This document shows positions 33,157 through 41,835 of a stretch of DNA of 64,000 bases, piece by piece. Within the stretch, counting starts at the first letter, position 1; every line of letters begins with the position of its first letter. Below the pieces are notes generated by a model. That model was not told the origin of the DNA. It saw only the letters and a program-made list of their open reading frames with translations, and did no database searches. A program made the position numbers and the translations under genes. The DNA comes from Flavihumibacter stibioxidans (lineage in GTDB: Bacteria > Bacteroidota > Bacteroidia > Chitinophagales > Chitinophagaceae), in assembly GCF_014332695.1 (NCBI RefSeq), contig NZ_MBUA01000012.1:801858-865857 (forward strand), written 5' to 3'.

Positions 33157-34171
33157 TTAATTTTTTCACCCGTCGGGTGCCACCCGTCGGGTGGGACCCG
33201 ACGGGTGAAATGCCTTCAGTTGTCATTACCACCCGGCGCATGCGGCCATCGGGTTCGTAGTACAGGCGGTCGATGCACACAGAACGGCGGAAACTGCCCC
33301 CTTCCGTGGGGATGCTGCCATTGTGGTAAACGAAATAGGAATGACCCTTGAAATCAATGATGGCCTGGTGGTTGGTGTTGCTGTTACCGGCAATTTCATT
33401 TAGGATACCCCTGAACTCCCAGGGGCCATGGATACTGCGGCTCATGGCATAGGCAATCTTTTCCGGGAACTGGTAGGCATAGGAAAGATAGTACCAGCCA
33501 TTGCGGTAATGGATCCAGGGGGCTTCGGTAAAAAAAGGAAGGTCGATGGTCTGGATGGGGCCATCCAGCTCCGTCATATTCGGTTTCAGTCTGGCATAAT
33601 AACATTTGGTATTACCCCAGAACAGGTATGCCTGTCCATTCTTATCGATGATCACCGAAGGATCAATATCATCCCAGGAAATGCCCGTAGCCTTGGTCAT
33701 GTCGTTGGTAACCAGTGCCCGGCCCAATGCATCTTTAAAGGGGCCTTCCGGCCTGTCGGCTACGGCGACCCCAATGGATTTACCGGGAATACTGCCATGC
33801 TCTACCGCCACATACCAGTAAAACTTTCCGTTCCGCTCAATCACCTGCGAAGCCCAGGCATCGCCTTTTGCCCAGCTGAAATCCTTTGCCTTCAAAGGTA
33901 CCGGGTGTTCTTTCCAGTTGACCATATCGGTGGATGAAAAACACAACCATTCATTCATCACATATCCCTCCTTACGCGGCGGAGCCTCATCATGCCCGGC
34001 ATACAAATACACGGTTCCCTGGTGCACCATGGCAGCAGGATCGGCCGTGTATTTGTGGGTGATGATGGGGTTCCCCTTGATGGGAAAACTGGTATCGGGA
34101 TTAGCATTTGCCATGCTTCCGTGTAACATTGCCACAGACAGCAATGCGAAAAACAGGTGCTTCTTTATCAT
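33152..34171 (-). CDS. Secreted GH43-family glycosidase
   Basis: This is a 339-residue enzyme from the ATG at 34171 with a signal peptide (LFFALLSVAMLHGSMANA). Five-bladed beta-propeller residues are visible: the general base Asp in HKYTADPAAMV, the middle Asp in DDIDPSVIIDKNGQAYLFWGN and the acid Glu in FTEAPWIHYRNGWYYLSY. It is likely an alpha-L-arabinofuranosidase or beta-xylosidase. The natural end is probably near VVMTTEGI. The last about 15 residues (PVGSHPTGGTRRVKKLK) are translated from a family I palindrome that sits over the stop, so the protein has acquired a repeat-derived tail. Confidence 0.92.
   Translation of the reverse strand: MIKKHLFFALLSVAMLHGSMANANPDTSFPIKGNPIITHKYTADPAAMVHQGTVYLYAGHDEAPPRKEGYVMNEWLCFSSTDMVNWKEHPVPLKAKDFSWAKGDAWASQVIERNGKFYWYVAVEHGSIPGKSIGVAVADRPEGPFKDALGRALVTNDMTKATGISWDDIDPSVIIDKNGQAYLFWGNTKCYYARLKPNMTELDGPIQTIDLPFFTEAPWIHYRNGWYYLSYAYQFPEKIAYAMSRSIHGPWEFRGILNEIAGNSNTNHQAIIDFKGHSYFVYHNGSIPTEGGSFRRSVCIDRLYYEPDGRMRRVVMTTEGISPVGSHPTGGTRRVKKLK
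33167..33207. repeat. Family I palindromic repeat, three-unit copy at the GH43 3' end
   Basis: Two CACCCGTCGGGTG units separated by C, then GG and ACCCGACGGGTG. It overlaps the last codons of the GH43 gene and supplies residues of the form HPTGGTRRV. Confidence 0.92.
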
Positions 34172-34190
34172 ATCGGTCAAGCAATTTTGT

Positions 34191-34215
34191 AATAAATGTA
34201 CAAAATACATTTATT
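34191..34215. promoter_or_regulatory. AT-rich perfect inverted repeat upstream of GH43, possible operator
   Basis: AATAAATGTA (34191-34200) and TACATTTATT (34206-34215) are exact 10-bp arms with a 5-bp spacer. It lies 20 bp upstream of the GH43 start and 11 bp past the nrdA stop. It has no GC stem or T tract, so operator use fits better than termination. Confidence 0.45.
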
Positions 34216-34225
34216 ATTTACCGCT

Positions 34226-36568
34226 TTATGACCCGCAACTGATACATCCATCCTGCATCGTACAAACGGCGCCCTCTGCAATGGCCGGTTCCACAAGGGT
34301 TTCCGCGCCCTGCTTCTCCACCGTAAACTGCACGGCCTGCGCAGCAGCCTGGGTACGCAGGTAATACATGCCCGTTTTTAACCCTTTTTTCCAGGCATAA
34401 AAATGCATGCTGGTCAGTTTGGAAGCAGTGGGATTACTTACAAACAGGTTGAGACTCTGGCTCTGGCAAATAAAAGCGCCCCGATCCGCGGCCATATCGA
34501 TAAGGATGCGCTGCCTGATTTCCCAGACGGTCTTGTACAGTTCCCTGATCTCTTCCGGGATGGCCGTTATCTGCTGGATGGATCCATTCGCAGCAATGAT
34601 CCTGTTCTTCATGTCATTGTTCCAGAGGCCCAGGCCCACCAGGTCCTTCAGTAAATGTTTGTTCACGATCACAAACTCTCCGCTCAACACGCGGCGGCTG
34701 TAAATATTGGAAGTGTATGGTTCAAAACATTCATTATTGCCCAGGATCTGCGAAGTGGATGCAGTTGGCATCGGCGCCACCAGCAGGGAATTGCGAACGC
34801 CGTGCTCCATAACCTCCTTACGCAGGCTCTCCCAGTCATGCCTGTCCGAAGGTTGAACACCCCAGAGATCAAACTGGAACATGCCCATGGATAAAGGAGA
34901 TCCGGCAAAGGTTTCATAAGCACCTTCCGTTTTTGCCAGGTCCTTACTGGCCGTCATCGCTGCGAAATAAATGGTCTCAAAAATATTCCTGTTAAGTATG
35001 GAAGCCATTTCCGACTCAAAGGGTAAACGCAGCAGAATGAAAGCATCCGCCAGTCCCTGCACACCCAGTCCCACCGGGCGGTGGCGAAGGTTTGACCGGC
35101 GCGCCTCTTCAACCGGGTAATAATTCACATCGATTACCTTGTTCAGGTTCAACGTCACCTGGTAGGTAACCTCGTACAGTTTTTCAAAATCAAATTTTCC
35201 GTCTGTTACAAACCTTGGCAATGCCAGTGATGCGAGGTTGCAGACCGCCACTTCATTGGCATCGGTATATTCCATGATCTCGGTGCAGAGATTGGAACTT
35301 TTTATAGTGCCCAGGTTCTGCTGGTTGCTCTTGCTGTTCGCAGCATCCTTGTACAATAAATAAGGAGTGCCTGTTTCTATCTGTGCATCGAGGATGGCAA
35401 ACCACAGATCCTGTGCCTTGATGGTTTTGCGACCACGGCCTTCCTGTTCGTAGCGCTCGTACAAGGCCTCAAATTCTGCGCCGAAACAATCCTGCATACC
35501 AGGTGCTTCATTAGGACAGAAGAGCGTCCAGTTGCCATTTGCTTCCACCCGTTTCATAAAAAGATCGGGAATCCACAATGCATAAAAAAGATCGCGAGCC
35601 CGCAGTTCTTCTTTCCCGTGGTTCTTCCGCAGGTCGAGGAATTCAAATACATCCGCATGCCAGGGTTCCAGATAAATAGCGAAAGCCCCCTTTCGTTTGC
35701 CGCCGCCCTGGTCTACATAACGGGCTGTATCGTTGAATACCCGCAGCATTGGGATGATTCCATTACTGGTGCCGTTGGTGCCCCCTATATAACTTCCGGT
35801 GGCGCGGATATTATGGATGGCCAGGCCAATACCACCCGCACTCTGTGAGATCCGGGCAGTCTGCTTGAGGGTGTCGTAAATTCCTTCAATGCTGTCGTCC
35901 TTCATGGTCAGCAGGAAACAGCTGGATAATTGCGGTTTCGGTGTGCCCGCATTGAAAAGGGTTGGTGTGGCATGTGTAAACCATCTTTCACTCATCAGGT
36001 GATATGTTTTGATGGCCTGCTCAAGGTCATGCTTATGAATGCCGATGGCCACACGCATATAAAGATGCTGCGGCCGCTCGGCTACCTTTCCGTTGATGCG
36101 CAGCAGGTAGGATTTCTCCAGGGTCTTGAATCCAAAATAATCAAACCCGAAATCACGGTCATAGATAATCGTACTATCCAGCAGTTCAGCATTGGCTTCG
36201 ATGATCTCCATCACGTCATCCGCCACCAGTGCCAGGCCCTTTCCTGTAACCGGATCCTTGTACTGGTGCAGCGTGCGCATGGTTGCCGAGAAAGACTTCT
36301 GCGTATTCTTGTGGAGATTGCTCACCGCTATGCGGGATGCCAGCAAGGCGTAGTCGGGGTGCCGCGTAGTGAGTGCAGCAGCTGTTTCTGCAGCCAGGTT
36401 ATCCAGCTCCGTGGTGCTAACGCCATCGTATATCCCCTCAATGGTTTTTTTGGCCAGGTCCAGCACATCCACCAGTGGGCTCAATCCATAGGAGAGTTTC
36501 TGGATGCGTGCTGTTATTTTATCGAATTTAACGGACTCTTTTTTGCCGTTTCTTTTAATTACAAACAT
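34226..36568 (-). CDS. nrdA: Ribonucleoside-diphosphate reductase alpha subunit, class Ia
   Basis: This 780-residue catalytic subunit of aerobic ribonucleotide reductase makes dNDPs with the radical from NrdB. From the ATG at 36568 the N-terminus is an ATP-cone ([23 protein letters not shown]), so allosteric control of activity is expected. The barrel has [25 protein letters not shown] and the [15 protein letters not shown] loop, and the C-terminus has the redox-active pair CISC. It follows nrdB by 26 bp and must share its cobalamin-riboswitch leader. Confidence 0.97.
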   Translation of the reverse strand: MFVIKRNGKKESVKFDKITARIQKLSYGLSPLVDVLDLAKKTIEGIYDGVSTTELDNLAAETAAALTTRHPDYALLASRIAVSNLHKNTQKSFSATMRTLHQYKDPVTGKGLALVADDVMEIIEANAELLDSTIIYDRDFGFDYFGFKTLEKSYLLRINGKVAERPQHLYMRVAIGIHKHDLEQAIKTYHLMSERWFTHATPTLFNAGTPKPQLSSCFLLTMKDDSIEGIYDTLKQTARISQSAGGIGLAIHNIRATGSYIGGTNGTSNGIIPMLRVFNDTARYVDQGGGKRKGAFAIYLEPWHADVFEFLDLRKNHGKEELRARDLFYALWIPDLFMKRVEANGNWTLFCPNEAPGMQDCFGAEFEALYERYEQEGRGRKTIKAQDLWFAILDAQIETGTPYLLYKDAANSKSNQQNLGTIKSSNLCTEIMEYTDANEVAVCNLASLALPRFVTDGKFDFEKLYEVTYQVTLNLNKVIDVNYYPVEEARRSNLRHRPVGLGVQGLADAFILLRLPFESEMASILNRNIFETIYFAAMTASKDLAKTEGAYETFAGSPLSMGMFQFDLWGVQPSDRHDWESLRKEVMEHGVRNSLLVAPMPTASTSQILGNNECFEPYTSNIYSRRVLSGEFVIVNKHLLKDLVGLGLWNNDMKNRIIAANGSIQQITAIPEEIRELYKTVWEIRQRILIDMAADRGAFICQSQSLNLFVSNPTASKLTSMHFYAWKKGLKTGMYYLRTQAAAQAVQFTVEKQGAETLVEPAIAEGAVCTMQDGCISCGS

Positions 36569-36593
36569 GGAATATATTTTAAGGTGTAATGGT

Positions 36594-37574
36594 TTAGAAA
36601 TCTTCATCCAGTGAGAATGACTGACCTGCGGGACCGGTCATCACGCCCGATTTCTGGTAATCGCCCACCCGCTTTTCGAAGAAATTTGTCTTGCCCTGGA
36701 GGGAGATCATCTCCATGAAATCAAATGGGTTGGCGGCATTAAACATTTTAGGGTATCCCAGTTCCGACAGCCAGCGGTCGGCAACAAATTCGATATACTG
36801 CTGCATCAGTCGAGCGTTCATACCGATCAGGTCTACCGGTAATGCCTCAGTGATGAATTCCTTTTCAATGGTCACCGCATCCCCGATGATGGAATACACT
36901 TCTTCCTGTGATAATTTTTGGGAAAGCATACCGTAGAGCAGGCAGGCGAATTCGCAATGCAGGCCTTCATCCCTGCTGATCAACTCGTTGCTGAAGGTGA
37001 GTCCGGGCATCAGCCCGCGCTTCTTCAACCAGAAAATGGAGCAGAAGCTACCGCTGAAGAAAATGCCTTCCACCGCAGCAAATGCCACCAGCCTTTGTGC
37101 GAAACTGCCATTCTCAATCCAGCGTAAAGCCCATTCAGCCTTTTTCTTTACTGCGGGAACCGTATCTATGGCATGGAAGAGCCGGTCTTTTTCCACCGGG
37201 TCTTTAATGTAGGTATCGATGAGCAGGGCATAGGTTTCGGAATGGATATTTTCCATCATGATCTGGAAGCCATAAAAGCAGCGGGCTTCGGGCAGTTGCA
37301 CTTCACTCATGAAATTCACGGCCAGGTTCTCGTTCACAATTCCGTCGCTGGCGGCAAAGAATGCCAGTACATGCGCAATGAAATGGCGTTCGCCGTCATT
37401 CAGGGATGCCCAGTCGCTCAGGTCGGCAGAAAGATCAATTTCTTCGGCTGTCCAGAAACTGGCTTCATGCTGTTTATACTTTTCCCAGATGCGGGGATAA
37501 TTGATGGGGAGGATTACAAAACGATCCTTGTTCTCTTTCAGTAAGATTTCATTGTCCTGGTTCATATCGGTCAT
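36594..37574 (-). CDS. nrdB: Ribonucleoside-diphosphate reductase beta subunit, class Ia
   Basis: This 326-residue ferritin-like radical subunit. Diiron ligands and the radical tyrosine are visible: Asp in [12 protein letters not shown], the helix with [19 protein letters not shown] (Glu, His and the radical Tyr), Glu in [14 protein letters not shown] and Glu/His in [11 protein letters not shown]. The start may be the ATG at 37574 or the Met at 37565. It is the first gene after the riboswitch; a 134-bp MITE-like hairpin separates the two. Confidence 0.97.
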   Translation of the reverse strand: MTDMNQDNEILLKENKDRFVILPINYPRIWEKYKQHEASFWTAEEIDLSADLSDWASLNDGERHFIAHVLAFFAASDGIVNENLAVNFMSEVQLPEARCFYGFQIMMENIHSETYALLIDTYIKDPVEKDRLFHAIDTVPAVKKKAEWALRWIENGSFAQRLVAFAAVEGIFFSGSFCSIFWLKKRGLMPGLTFSNELISRDEGLHCEFACLLYGMLSQKLSQEEVYSIIGDAVTIEKEFITEALPVDLIGMNARLMQQYIEFVADRWLSELGYPKMFNAANPFDFMEMISLQGKTNFFEKRVGDYQKSGVMTGPAGQSFSLDEDF

Positions 37575-37618
37575 ACTTTAACGTTATAAAATGCAGTACG
37601 ACGAAGACAATGATTCCC

Positions 37619-37752
37619 GGGTATTCAGGGGAGATGGGGGGAGGGGGGAGCGGCAATCAGGCGTCTGACGTTTGAGATTTATGAATTCAGTAATACTAAA
37701 CGTCAGACGCCTGATTCCCCCCTCCCTTATCCCACCAACCGCCTGAATACCC
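37619..37752. mobile_element. MITE-like hairpin element with family II palindrome, between riboswitch and nrdB
   Basis: Terminal inverted repeats GGGTATTCAGG (37619-37629) and CCTGAATACCC (37742-37752) flank G-rich and C-rich arms and an inner exact 19-bp inverted repeat (37655-37673 with 37698-37716) containing GGCGTCTGACG. The inner motif recurs at 58989. No coding capacity. The whole element folds as one long hairpin in the nrdB leader. Confidence 0.7.
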
Positions 37753-37800
37753 AACTGCCTTTGCCGGTACCTTATGCGGGAAGGTCCAAACAACAGATCA

Positions 37801-37917
37801 TTTTGGCAGGTGTCTGGCTCGTAACCAATATGGTCACATACAGTTGCCCGTCAGCCCGTGATTTGCACACGGTTCCCTATTAAGCAGGCCAGAAAAAACC
37901 GGCCCGCGCCAAAACGA
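37801..37917 (-). promoter_or_regulatory. Cobalamin riboswitch controlling nrdB-nrdA
   Basis: On the minus strand the conserved cobalamin core is present: GCTTAATAGGGAA, GTGCAAATCACGGGCTGACGG with GGCAACTGTATG, then AGCCAGACACCTGCC. The closing stem P1 is seen as TTTTGGC (near 37914) with GCCAAAA (near 37803). It faces nrdB, so B12 would repress the B12-independent class Ia reductase, as known for Streptomyces nrdABS. Downstream ACCTT/AAGGT (about 37771-37787) could be part of the expression platform. The 508-bp gap between nrdB and the next gene holds this, the MITE-like element and a promoter candidate. Confidence 0.88.
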
Positions 37918-37938
37918 TGTATTGATAAGAACTGGAAG

Positions 37939-37946
37939 CGAAAGTA
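37939..37946 (-). promoter_or_regulatory. Possible -7 element ahead of the riboswitch
   Basis: The minus strand reads TACTTTCG, one mismatch from TAnnTTTG, about 22 bp before the riboswitch closing stem. No -33 box is evident. Confidence 0.3.
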
Positions 37947-38082
37947 TCGGATAAGCCCATCGCCCCTGGTTTTACTTTTTCACAGCCTGTGGAAAGAATG
38001 CCGGAACCCGCACCCATACTTATCAATTAGATAACAATTCCTTCAAAATGGCATCATATAGCAGGACTATTTTGCCCAGCTA

Positions 38083-39387
38083 ATGATCAGCCTTAATTCC
38101 ATTGCCGGAAAAGACAAACGAGCCAACGCAGGCCTGGTATTGCTTGCCGCTTTCGCAGCCTTCACCACTTATTTCTGCATGTATGGATTCCGTAAATCCA
38201 TCAGTGCGGCCACTTTTGACGGCGTCCTGGTATTCGGCATTTCACTCAAATCAGCGTTGGTCATTGCCCAGGTACTGGGTTATATGACTTCAAAATTCAT
38301 TGGAATAAAATTCATTTCTGAAATCAATAAAGCCCATCGCGCCCGTTATATCCTGCTGCTGATAGGCGGCGCCCACCTGAGCCTTTTGCTGATGGCACTG
38401 GTTCCCTTGCCTTTCAATGTATTCTTTCTTTTTACCAATGGCATGTGCCTGGGACTGATATGGGGACTGGTATTCAGCTTTATTGAAGGCCGGAAATACA
38501 CAGATCTCATCGCGCTGATCCTGAGCATCAATTTCATCTTCAGTTCCGGTGCCGTAAAAAGCATTGGCCGCATCACGATTGAATCATGGAATGTACCCGA
38601 ATTGTATATGCCATTCGTAACCGGCTGCCTTTTCCTGCCCCTGCTGTTCCTTTCCGTTTACCTGCTTAAAAAAATACCTCCGCCCCAAACAGCTGAGACA
38701 TTGCAGCGGGGGGAAAGGCCATCCCTCAATAAACCGCAACGTATGGCACTGGTGAGGCAATTCCTGCCCGGACTCACCGCAGTAATTTTAATCAACCTGT
38801 TGTTGACAGTTTTGCGTGATATAAAAGACAACTATTCCGTTGAGATCATCCGGGCCATACAGCCCGATGCCTCACCGGCCATCTTTACCAGAATGGAGAC
38901 CATTGCATCTGTTGTCGTTATCCTGATGCTGCTGGGATTGTCCAATATGCGGGATCATTTCGCCAGCATAAAAAGACAGCACCTGGTGGTGGGACTGGGG
39001 TTTTTCACCATACTGGCTTGCTCCATTGCATTACTCAATCACAAGGGCAATGCCATTACCCTGCTGATCAGTTATACCATCGGTCTGTATATCAGCTACA
39101 ACACCCTGCAGTGTCTCTTCTTCGAAAGATTCATTGCTGCGTATAAGGTTAGGGGTAATATCGGCTTTTTCTTTTACCTGATGGATTCTGTAGGATATCT
39201 TGGATCCTGCTTTCTGATTCTCAATAAAGAACTTTTCAATACAAATACGGAATGGCTCCCATATTTTATCCGGGTAAGCCTTTTATTCGGACTCGCCGGA
39301 ATGATCGCCGCAGTATTCAGCTGGCGATATTTCAGCAGGAAATTCAGGGCCGTTCCGAACACAGACAATCTAGTATATGGCAAATAA
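38083..39387 (+). CDS. DUF5690-type multi-helix membrane protein, candidate transporter
   Basis: This 434-residue protein has about twelve membrane helices with major-facilitator-like layout (FTTYFCMYGFRKSISAATFDG near the start, a cytoplasmic loop about 195-220 and a second bundle). I recognise it as resembling the Bacteroidota DUF5690 family from memory. The next gene starts 11 bp before its stop, so it belongs to the phosphonate operon and probably moves the substrate across the inner membrane. The start ATG lies 166 bp beyond the riboswitch on the other strand. Confidence 0.75.
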   Translation: MISLNSIAGKDKRANAGLVLLAAFAAFTTYFCMYGFRKSISAATFDGVLVFGISLKSALVIAQVLGYMTSKFIGIKFISEINKAHRARYILLLIGGAHLSLLLMALVPLPFNVFFLFTNGMCLGLIWGLVFSFIEGRKYTDLIALILSINFIFSSGAVKSIGRITIESWNVPELYMPFVTGCLFLPLLFLSVYLLKKIPPPQTAETLQRGERPSLNKPQRMALVRQFLPGLTAVILINLLLTVLRDIKDNYSVEIIRAIQPDASPAIFTRMETIASVVVILMLLGLSNMRDHFASIKRQHLVVGLGFFTILACSIALLNHKGNAITLLISYTIGLYISYNTLQCLFFERFIAAYKVRGNIGFFFYLMDSVGYLGSCFLILNKELFNTNTEWLPYFIRVSLLFGLAGMIAAVFSWRYFSRKFRAVPNTDNLVYGK

Positions 39388-40534
39388 CCATTTCGACCTC
39401 ATCGTCACCGGCGCCGGTGCATTGGGCAGTTTTCATGCTTACCACGCGGCCAAAAAGGGACTTAAAGTATTACTGCTGGAAAAAGATGAAAAGCCCATGG
39501 AAGCCACTGTCCGCAATTTTGGCCAGGTGGTGCCATCGGGTATGAGTTCCGGCAAGTGGCAGGATTTCGGCAGGAGAAGCCTTGAAATCTATAAGGATAT
39601 CCAGTCCCGGTTCGACATCACCGTCAGACAGAACGGAACGGTTTATCTCGCATCCGACAGTACAGAAATGACCCTCATTGAAGAGCTTGCGGCGATCAAC
39701 GAAAAACAGGGATATCAATCAAGCCTGTTCGGCAAGGAAACCTGCCTGGAAAAATACCCGGGACTAAGAGCCTCTTATTGTGCCGGCGGACTATTCTTTC
39801 CGCAGGAAGTAACTGTAGAACCATCGCGACTGATCCATCACCTGATCGCGTTCATGAAAGAGCAACTGGGCGTTCAGTACAAATCCCTTTCCATGGTGAA
39901 ATCGGTCCTGTACAAACAGGATCATTGTGAAGTGGAAACAAGTAACAGTGAACGGTTCAGTTCCAACCAGGTCATCATTTGCAATGGCCGCGATTTCAAG
40001 GCCCTTTACCCGGAAATATTTTTCAACAGCGATATCGAAGTTTCCAAGCTGCAAATGATGTCCACCTCGCTGATGGAAGGATATACATTACCCGGCTCAA
40101 TCCTCAGCGGTCTCAGTATTCGTCGCTATGAAAGTTTCCGGGAATGTCCTTCCTACAAAAAAGCGGATGCTGCCAGCATCAATGAAAATTGCCGGAAATG
40201 GGGCATCCATATTTTGTTCAAGCAGGCCACAGACGGCAGTATCATTATCGGTGATTCACACGAATATGCCGACGCGAAACAGGCTGACCAGCTTGGGTTT
40301 GAAGTAAAACAGGTAGTTAACGATATCATCCTGCAGGAAGCGCAACGCATGTTCCGACTTCCGCACTGGAATATCGCGAAACAATGGAACGGATATTACG
40401 CACAAAGAAAAGGGCACGACCTTTTTATGGAAGAAGTGGATACCAATATCCATATTATTACCGCGATCGGTGGAAAAGGCATGACAGCCAGTGCGGGACT
40501 GGCAGAATCTAACATTCAAAAAATATTCAACTGA
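39377..40534 (+). CDS. FAD-dependent amine oxidoreductase, phosphonate-associated (TIGR03364-like)
   Basis: This 385-residue DAO-type flavoprotein has an N-terminal dinucleotide-binding motif (DLIVTGAGALGSFHAYHAAKKGLKVLLLEKDE) and a C-terminal FAD-contacting region (ITAIGGKGMTASAGLAE). Its size and neighbours match the flavoproteins known beside phosphonatase-like genes, which oxidise N-substituted aminoethylphosphonates to phosphonoacetaldehyde. That function is inferred from family and context. It overlaps the upstream gene by 11 bp and the downstream HAD gene by the TGATG junction, so the three are translationally coupled. Confidence 0.85.
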   Translation: MANNHFDLIVTGAGALGSFHAYHAAKKGLKVLLLEKDEKPMEATVRNFGQVVPSGMSSGKWQDFGRRSLEIYKDIQSRFDITVRQNGTVYLASDSTEMTLIEELAAINEKQGYQSSLFGKETCLEKYPGLRASYCAGGLFFPQEVTVEPSRLIHHLIAFMKEQLGVQYKSLSMVKSVLYKQDHCEVETSNSERFSSNQVIICNGRDFKALYPEIFFNSDIEVSKLQMMSTSLMEGYTLPGSILSGLSIRRYESFRECPSYKKADAASINENCRKWGIHILFKQATDGSIIIGDSHEYADAKQADQLGFEVKQVVNDIILQEAQRMFRLPHWNIAKQWNGYYAQRKGHDLFMEEVDTNIHIITAIGGKGMTASAGLAESNIQKIFN

Positions 40535-41250
40535 TGAAAGTTATACAGGGATTAAAACTGGTGGTTTTTGATATGGCAGGCACCACCGTTACAGACAATC
40601 ATGAAGTGGAAGCATGCTTTACCCGGGCCGCGCAGCAAACGGGACTTAAAATGACAGATGAAGAAATCCTGGCAGTACAGGGTTGGGGAAAAAGACATGT
40701 ATTTGAAACATTCTGGGAAAGGCAGACCGGACAAAGGAATCAGCAATGGGCTGAACAGGTGGATTATTCGTATACTGTTTTCCGTGAGATCCTGGAAGAC
40801 CACTACCAGGCAAATGAAATAACTCCTACAAAAGGCTGCCTCGAACTGTTCTCTTTCCTGAAAGACCAGGGCATTGCCATTGCGCTGACAACAGGGTTTT
40901 ACCGTAAGGTAGCAGATATCATCCTGGGGAAACTCGGCTGGGTGGAACAAGGAATCATAGACCTGTCCATTACCAGTGATGAAGTGGCACATGGAAGGCC
41001 GGAACCCGACATGATCCGTAAAGCCATGCAAATGCTGAATGTTAATGACCGTAAGGCTGTCATCAATATAGGCGATACCCCATCTGATATCCAGTCAGGT
41101 AAAAATGCAGGTGTGCTTTGTTCCTGTTGCGTTACCAATGGCACTCACAGTGCAGCGCAACTCGCACCCTTCGGGCCGGATCATGCTTTTTCGTCTTTGC
41201 ATGAGATGAAAAGTTGGCTGGAAAATAACCTTGTAAAAGAGCAGGCCTAA
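40534..41250 (+). CDS. Phosphonatase-like HAD hydrolase (PhnX-like)
   Basis: This 238-residue HAD enzyme has the nucleophile motif VVFDMAGTTVTD, a cap with the segment QGWGKRHVFE whose Lys lines up with the Schiff-base Lys of true phosphonoacetaldehyde hydrolase, then TTGFYRKVAD (motif II) and GDTPSDIQSGKNAG (motif IV). This supports C-P bond cleavage of phosphonoacetaldehyde rather than phosphate-ester cleavage only. It is the last gene of the plus-strand operon and overlaps the convergent PhnZ-like gene by 4 bp. Confidence 0.85.
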   Translation: MKVIQGLKLVVFDMAGTTVTDNHEVEACFTRAAQQTGLKMTDEEILAVQGWGKRHVFETFWERQTGQRNQQWAEQVDYSYTVFREILEDHYQANEITPTKGCLELFSFLKDQGIAIALTTGFYRKVADIILGKLGWVEQGIIDLSITSDEVAHGRPEPDMIRKAMQMLNVNDRKAVINIGDTPSDIQSGKNAGVLCSCCVTNGTHSAAQLAPFGPDHAFSSLHEMKSWLENNLVKEQA

Positions 41251-41825
41251 TCAGCCGATGCCCTCTTTGACAGATAGGAGGTCAGCTTCTGTTTGAACAG
41301 TTCAATTTCAGGCAGTGGCTGACCTTCAATTTTCGCGGCCTCGTCCCACCTGCGCATCCTGATAAAAAGGTCAAACAGGGGATCAGCCTCAAAAGCCGCA
41401 GCTTCTGCTGCCGACATCCTTCCACCCTGGTATTCTAAAGTATGTTTGCTGGCTTCTGACAGTTGTTCGTAATAGTCAGGGTAAGAAAAGGTCAGGTATC
41501 TTTTTGCATTCACATGTGATTCGATCAGGCTGCACATTCTTTCGCCCATGCCTAACCGACGTAACCAATCGGCCCCGATCTTTTCATGGTCCATTACACC
41601 GAAGCCATCCATCGATTCACTTTCATCATGAACCGGGAGCAGGTGTCCCACATCATGCAGGAAGGCGGCAAGTACCACTTCATCGTCAAATCCCTCATCC
41701 ATGGCCAATTGCGCCGCCTGACACATATGCTCCAGTTGTGAAACCTTTTCGCCCGCATATTCTTCGGCGCCAAATTGATCATAAAGGGAGAACACTTCCC
41801 TGGTAACAGCCTGTGGAGATAACAT
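41247..41825 (-). CDS. PhnZ-type HD diiron oxygenase
   Basis: This is a 192-residue protein from the ATG at 41825; the frame extends to 41882 but that would overlap the receptor gene upstream. The residues match PhnZ, which splits 2-amino-1-hydroxyethylphosphonate to glycine and phosphate: Tyr23, Glu26, His33, His57-Asp58, His61, His80, His104, Lys108 and Asp161, with the same spacing as the PhnZ ligand and substrate residues I recall. Ordinary HD phosphohydrolases lack the Tyr/Glu pair. It is last in the minus-strand import operon. No PhnY-type hydroxylase is visible in the window, so the source of the hydroxylated substrate is open. Confidence 0.88.
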   Translation of the reverse strand: MLSPQAVTREVFSLYDQFGAEEYAGEKVSQLEHMCQAAQLAMDEGFDDEVVLAAFLHDVGHLLPVHDESESMDGFGVMDHEKIGADWLRRLGMGERMCSLIESHVNAKRYLTFSYPDYYEQLSEASKHTLEYQGGRMSAAEAAAFEADPLFDLFIRMRRWDEAAKIEGQPLPEIELFKQKLTSYLSKRASAD

Positions 41826-41835
41826 ATAAATATGA

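Noticed and set aside
31132-33207. Family I repeats as a CRISPR array
   Set aside because: Copies are few, irregularly spaced, nested palindromes with no unique spacers of constant length and no cas genes.
37801-37917. Riboswitch as leader of the plus-strand DUF5690 gene
   Set aside because: The conserved cobalamin core reads only on the minus strand, facing nrdB.
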